Shown: in pieces, positions 58,044 to 64,000 of the stretch
Numbering within the stretch: the first letter of the stretch is position 1
How the letters are laid out: each line of letters opens with the position of its first letter
NCBI GenBank assembly: GCA_963682055.1
Contig: OY821742.1
Location: 30,785,060-30,849,059 of the forward strand
DNA: 64,000 nt
Direction of reading: 5' to 3'
DNA from: Primula veris
Taxonomy: Eukaryota; Streptophyta; Magnoliopsida; Ericales; Primulaceae
Program-made: the position numbers and the translations under genes
Notes under the pieces: generated by a model
What the model was told of the DNA's origin: nothing
Databases searched by the model: none
What the model saw: the letters and a program-made list of their open reading frames with translations, nothing else

Positions 58044-60507
58044 ATTTAATCTGTTTCTATGAGTTAGAACCGCGAGGCCAACAAATGTGTCTTGTTGCAG
58101 GAGATGAAATTAGGAGTGTAAATTGTTTGGATAGATTGACCTTATGCTTTCCTTTTAAAAAACATGCACTTCAACTTCTTAAACAATGATTAAAATTTGC
58201 TGAAATATATAATTGGTAGTGTTCGTTATTCTGAAAGTTTTATGTCTTCAGGTAGGTGGGTCATTGGATAGTTAAGTTTAGCACTCTAGTATTAATCATG
58301 GTTTTATTTCACATTTTTCATAAGTTGTCCCCGACTACGAGTTATTTGGCATTTTTCATAGAGAACTTTTGTACATAACTTCTTTTCTTTCATACTTTTA
58401 ATATCTAAAAATTTATTGACTTCTTGGAAGGGAAATTAGTTTCTTGAAGTTCTAAATTTCGAATCGTATACCTAGGTAAATATGCTGGTGATAACAATAG
58501 CATTTTGTTGTCTGGCTTTTTGTTAGAAAATGTTCTAGTTAGATGAGAAGAGTAAACTTTCTATCGAACCCAATTAAATTTATATCCTAATTATTCCTAG
58601 ATCTCTCTACTTTTCATAGTTCAGGTCAATACTAGATAGTTGGTTGGTTCTCTTCATTCTTTGTCCTTAAGTATTACAGATATTGACTTAAATTGCAACC
58701 TCAATACGACAAGAGTGAATGTTTCCTTATTTCTGTAATCTAGGGTCATGTTTGTTTTATTCGTATTAATTATTTAATGCATTAAGGTGGTCAAATCTGA
58801 TGGATTGAATTGCAGCCTTAATACGACAAGTGAATATTTCCTTATTTCTGTAATCCAGAGCCATTTTGTTTTGTTCATATTAATAATTTAATGCATCAAG
58901 GTGGTTAAATCTAATGCTAATGGTTTTAAAACTCCAAATTTTGCACATGTGCTTCAAGGGTCAATATAATATATTATAATACTAATCGGCTACTTCTATA
59001 ATTAGGATAATATCCAAGTTAAAACCAAAATCAGAACTCTAAATGCAACATTGTACGAATCCTTGAGAGTTGCACACCAGGAGCGCGGAGCAGTAGCAGA
59101 AGGCAAAAGTTTGTTTGTGATATCCTTCACCGCATTCTGGTGAGACCTTATTACTTACCCAATTTCCATTTTATTGAGATGTAATATATAGCTGTATGAT
59201 TTTTATGCTTGTTGTGGCGACACCGCGACAGATGAAGTAGATTTTCAATCGCTGTCAGTTAACTTGTCTCTATTGAACACCTCGTTCTCCAATTCTGTAG
59301 TCAATTTGTCCTCCAGGCTCTATATTGGTTCTTATTTAGTCCAAATTCTTGATGAATTTTTATCCATAGAAATAATTATACAGACAGGAAATGTAAGCAT
59401 TTTTTTACTAAGTCACGGGTTAGGCATGTTGAGTATTTGAAATAAATATAATGTTGTGAGATTAAGTTTAGCAAATCTAACTAGCTGCTATGTTTTGGAT
59501 TGTATACATAGAGACTATAGGCTACAGCATAACCTCCTAAAATAATTTAATTTGGGAAACTAAAAATTATTATCCTCCTCAAATTGCTTTCTAAATGACG
59601 GCCTTGTATGCCATATATTCATGGGCAAATACTAGTTATTCGATATTATCCTTCTATTTGAATTTGTGAAGGTTGTAGCGTAGCACAATACTTATCCTTT
59701 TTATGTCTAAATTCTCCAGTGAGTGAGAGACTATGCATTCTTACATGAACACAATGTGTCTTTTGCGTTTTACCTCCTAACAAGAAGTCCTTCATTTAAA
59801 AGCACAAGTGTCATGTGCAAAAAGGAAAATATGATGTAAAAGGAATAGCTCATACAAAAAAAAACTGCGACAGTTGTGGCACAATTTTAGTTTGTTTTTT
59901 TTCCTCTGCTATTGACATAGTTATATTTGTTATTGTGCCAGTGCATAAATACATGAAGTTCTCCGTACTAAATAAAAGAACTGTTCTCAGGCACTGCCAC
60001 GCTGGGAAATACTTTCTCGGCTAAGTTGAGACAGATAATTGGGTTACAGCACATGGGGAGAGCAACAAATGTGCATATAACTTATTCTAAACATACTCAT
60101 TCTCTATGTATATTTCAACTTTTTTAGATATTGCAAACAAAATTCATTAGCCTGTACAGAACATGGGGGAGTCGACTTAGAGTTTCTGGTTTAGTCACAA
60201 TAGATTAAATATTAATGACATGAGACTTTTGTTTGTTTTGTAGGGTTTAAATTTCTTCCATGTGCCCTCATATTGGTTTTTTCATATATTCTATTTCACA
60301 ATGATGAAAGGTTTTACAGGAAACCTTTTTGCGTTAGAATGTGAAGTCACTTTTTTTTGTATTTCCTGTCTCTTTGCCTGATTGTTTGGAAATTCCTTGG
60401 ATAAAAAGATATTATTACCATTGTTGACAAATTTATCTCATATGTATTATATGGCTGATTTCTCATCCCTGGTTCATTTTTCTGTCTCCGGTTTATCATT
60501 TAAGGAG
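58044..60507 (+). other. F-box locus intron or 5' region
   Basis: 58680-58790 and 58800-58915 are a local tandem pair ('aatacgacaag', 'ttccttatttctgtaat', 'atttaatgcat'). The stretch to 59190 resembles 54830-55220. 59200-60507 shows nothing recognised; the 69-codon frame at 59815 has no paralogue. Confidence 0.45.
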
Positions 60508-62044
60508 ATGGCGGCTACAAAAATTACCGATCTCCTGGTTGACATTTTGAGTAGAATTATTATTGTGGTTGCAAAGTCGCCAGACGGGGCTCGTGATGTT
60601 GCACGAACACTGCCCACGTAAGACTACTCTTCTTTATAAAAGGTGGTTAAATTTCTGTGACTAATTGATAAGAAATTGCGAACATATGTAGCTGTGACTG
60701 AGATTCTGAACTGTGATTAAAAATCTATCCAATTTTGAGTTTAAGGTGTTTGTGCTATTTCTGTTCCAATATCTTACTGCTTTGCCTTTCACTGGCCCAT
60801 CTCTTTCTAGTTGACCCGTCAGGCTTGCACACCTAATGCCTTTTCAATATCTCAACTTACAGTTTGCTGATTAAACTTATAGAATGATGAATAAGGCAGA
60901 ATTTGCTAAAGGCCGACACAGCTACATCATGTTTTATTTTTTCTAACATCGTAGTCTAAATGTTGAGTTTTTTTCTGTTAGATCATCCACATGTGGTTGT
61001 TATACCCATATAAAACTGGTTGTTGGTTTCTTTGAGGCCAAGGGATTTGAATTGGTATATTGGCTGGCTACCTTTGGTTCCATGGGTTCTTGTGTCGTTG
61101 TGTTCATTGAGAATATAGTAGTCTAGTTTTGTTTGTCTATGATATTTTTTTATTTGATTTTTTCATTTCTGTGCTAGATGTCGGCACTTTCTGGAGGCCA
61201 GCAACAACAATGTTGTCCAAAGAGCTGCTTGTTTCGACAATATGCAAGTTTCATATGGGGCTTATTTGTTTCAAAGGAGAAATGGGCTCCTAAACAGTTG
61301 CGCTAAATCGGGCAATTCTTTAGCTGTCCACCTGCTTGCGCAAGTATGTTATAGCATCTATTTATATCAACGTAAATTCCTTCGGTCTATGTCGTGTTTT
61401 TTTTTTCGCCAATGTAATGTGTTCCTTTGATACGCAATGAGAATATTACATCAATATTCCAATCTCGCTTGCTCAAAAGAGCTAGTTTTACAAGTACAAA
61501 ATAACTTTATTTCATTCATTATTCCATTCCACAGCATAATAGAAAATATTTACATTTTACACGCTCATAGTAATTCGCAATTCCTTCACTAAATCATAAC
61601 TTTTTTATTTGCAAGTAACTGCCTCTCACACAATATAGCACACTGTCTAACCTAGTAAACCTATCATAACATTGTTGCTTTTTTCAGGTAATACTTGTCA
61701 CATGTACTCAGCTAGTGGATACGAACATTACAAAATCAGGGCTAGATTATTTCCGTGATTATAGCCCGAACGACGAAAATAGACGTAGCGAAAGAGCTCA
61801 TAAAAACGGTGTTGCCGCTTCTTTTGTGGCCCATTTTACCCCTGTACCAGGATCTAATGCCACACAAGAATCTGATCCTAGTTTGACCTTCCACTGGGAA
61901 TTTGTGAAGGTATTTTTACTCAAGTCTACCGCTAATGAAATCAAGCAGATGGGTGGTCATTTACTAAGCTATATTGAGCTATTTACTGAATACCGTTTCA
62001 ATCGGTCTGATCTTTTTGCATTATGCAACTCATCAATACAATAA
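60508..62044 (+). CDS. F-box protein (At1g67623-like), three exons
   Basis: Predicted substrate adaptor of an SCF ubiquitin ligase. Exons 60508-60617, 61178-61343 and 61688-62044 join at GT-AG borders without a stop to give 210 codons. Start chosen at ATG 60508 because the F-box follows at once: 'ITDLLVDILSRIIIVVAKSP', then 'DVARTLPTCRHFLEA' across the first splice. Exon 2 has 'NGLLNSCAKSGNSLAVHLLA', as in the At1g67623/At2g35280 group. Exon 3 has 'TFHWEFVKVFLLKSTANEIK'. The F-box lacks its usual Leu-Pro start, and the protein is shorter than I recall for the family. The two pseudogene copies match exon by exon. It could be functional or recently dead. Confidence 0.62.
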
Positions 62045-62280
62045 GCATAATTAGTGCCAGCGGTGAGAGGAATTGGTTGCTAAGTTACAAAGAAGATCAT
62101 TCTCATTTTACTATACATTGGAGAGAGTATTTTGTTCCAACACCGAATATAGAGATTATTGATTTATGGCGTAGCGGGGGTTTGATTGAATATCTCCAGG
62201 GGAAATTGGTCGATACTTTCGAACGCATTATCCCGATGCTTGGCTAATAACGAATCTGGGAAAGTTTTGCTTTTCCATTT
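62045..62280 (+). other. Open +1 frame after the F-box stop
   Basis: A frame overlapping the end of the gene (62023-62247) stays open for about 70 codons ('RNWLLSYKEDHSHFTIHWRE', ending 'FERIIPMLG'). Its composition is protein-like. It may be the original C-terminus displaced by a frameshift near 62025-62040. Confidence 0.4.
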
Positions 62281-63486
62281 TTACAGTAGTGATTTTGACA
62301 ATTTTTAAAATATATTGGTTATGAACAGTGGTTTTTTTGGTATGTGATTTTAGACCATGATATACATTGGGTCGGATATGAAAGTTACCTGGAGGTTATT
62401 TGAGCGATTTTGGAATATTTTCATCAGTTTTGGCTTATTATGTTTGTTAAGCAGCAACTTAATATTTTCTTGTTCATTCTGTAGATCAGTTTTTGGTTTG
62501 GTTTTAACAGTAGGCTTGTATGAAGTGATCAAGGGATATATTTGCAGAACAGAGTTCTCTTAAATGAGAGATTAAAATGTCTAATGGAAAAGACAAATCA
62601 GTTTTTGACAACCTAACAAGATTTGTTTTTGATGAACAACTTACAAGCTACTACAGATTAGTCATATTAAACGACACCTTAATCGGGGGTTTCCTAACAA
62701 CCTAACAAGATTTGACTTTGCTAAATCAAATATTGATTTGATTTAGAATCGGTGGTGGTGTTAGAACTTGGCAATGGGGTGCTGAAACTCTTAACAACAA
62801 GTATATGAAGAGAGACCACTATATTTATAAATGGTAGTGTCTCTATATAGTCAAAAGTGTTTGAATCCGGCCTAAGACTCGTAACTCGAAAATAATACTC
62901 GCTCTTCCTAAATTATATATCTACAATATACGATGGAGAGAGTAGGGGTTAAAATAATATTAGGATATTTGTAACCGGTGTCACCCGCCTCCTATCTATT
63001 GCTTGTTAGAACACAACCTAATAATTGAATTCCAAACCAATAAACTAGATCTTGAATGTGAATCGGACCAAACCCAAATATTTTTATAATTTTATGCATA
63101 AGCCGATAAGCATGTGTAATAAGGTTTCAAATACGCTAGGCGGGATCTATGCGGTGAGGTCGGGAATGTGTAAACCTAGGCGGGCACTACGTGGCAAGAC
63201 CTTATTTTCACATTTTTATTCATTTTCTTAGACATTTGTACAATAGACATATTGTAAATAATATTAGCAAGTTATATCGAACATTTCAACCCTATTAGTC
63301 CGTGTTATAGTGTTATACTATTACAACCCAATAATTGTACGATAATGTTATACAAGTCAATGTTTCGTGATGTACTGAAAGACAAATTTGAAATGTAAAT
63401 CTTGATTAATCACCATGTATTTTTGAGTAATCTTTGATGAAATTTTCAATAATAAAATGTCACTTCTTTTGACCAGGTTGACACGG
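62281..63486. other. Intergenic region, little recognised
   Basis: A small Stowaway-like piece may lie at 62897-62953 (TACTCGCTCTTCC ... GGAGAGAGTA, a near inverted repeat within TA). 63138-63180 has two 'ctaggcggg' blocks. Nothing else is supported. Confidence 0.35.
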
Positions 63487-64000
63487 AACGCCACTCGCCC
63501 CAGTCCGTAAGACGAGTCATTCCCTATACAACTCGGCTCGTCTTATGCCCCCGGTATAGGGGGAGACATAGACCATTGCCAATAAATAAATCACAAGGCC
63601 TCGGCCAATAATATTATACCATTTAATTATCACAATTCCCAATAAAATCACATAAGCCAAACAAATCCAACAATATAAAATCTCATTCAGGCATTTTAAC
63701 AAACACCTTGTATACATAAACTACAACTCATCTTTATTCAATATAAATTTACCCAATTTCATCAACAACTATAATAACACATAACAACTCATAAAAACAC
63801 ACAAACCCATTTATATTCTCATTAATAAGAAATTCATATGTCTAAATTCTCAATTTTTAAATTCAAATAAGTGAATTAAAAGAGTAACACATAAAACCCA
63901 ATTAACAATTTAATAGAATATAATTGAGATAAATAAAAAAAAAACCCCAATTTTATAAAACGCAAGATCTAACCCTAACATACAACCCGTCCAGTCGCAA
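63487..64000 (-). repeat. Truncated gypsy LTR running off the window
   Basis: Follows the solo LTR from about 33480 to 34015. The first 790 plus-strand bases of the LTR (its 3' end in sense) are missing at 63487, and the other end lies beyond the window. One structured unit remains at 63487-63583, with ATGTC/GGCAT and ACTCG/CGAGT arms. Confidence 0.85.

Overview
The window is a gene-poor, transposon-dense stretch of a flowering-plant nuclear genome, most likely a eudicot. The signs are Ty3/gypsy and Ty1/copia LTR retrotransposons, plant-type L1 LINEs, a Cassandra TRIM with 5S rRNA-like LTRs, spliced F-box genes with AT-rich introns, and a broken piece of an HD-ZIP class IV transcription factor, a plant-only family. 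I cannot place the species.

Layout. 1-703 is a LINE reverse transcriptase fragment cut by a decayed Ty3/gypsy element of Tekay type (704-9558). Its gag-pol runs in one frame broken almost only by nonsense codons, and its two LTRs begin with unrelated sequence. A LINE 3' end follows (to about 10150), then a stretch repeated at the F-box locus, a TRIM-like element (10676-11968) and a minus-strand F-box pseudogene (11985-12785). A decayed copia element (12789 to about 19410) lies between that pseudogene and a plus-strand F-box pseudogene (19664-21357), so the two F-box copies are head to head.

22039-47353 is one minus-strand L1-type LINE (about 6.6 kb once insertions are subtracted). It was inflated by four later insertions: two 8.1-8.4 kb non-coding LTR retrotransposons (LARD-like; A 22657-30742, B 36943-45389), a 374-bp MITE (31387-31760) and a solo gypsy LTR (32691-34459). 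Each insertion has a visible target-site duplication, so their boundaries are firm. 47369-53759 is mostly featureless AT-rich DNA with one LTR of another family (50351-50854).

53760-62280 is a tandemly duplicated F-box locus. Its last copy (60508-62044) still splices cleanly into a 210-codon reading frame. Its introns hold an HD-ZIP IV pseudogene fragment, a 245-bp tandem duplication and an intact Cassandra element with a 5-bp target duplication. The window ends in another truncated gypsy LTR (63487-64000).

The most interesting signal is in the gypsy LTRs: tandem units of about 110 nt, ten seen in four LTRs, whose paired segments change together between units. The order of the pairing arms is that of an H-type pseudoknot followed by a hairpin, which suggests a selected RNA (or DNA) structure not explained by known LTR parts. 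All sequence comparisons here were made by eye.
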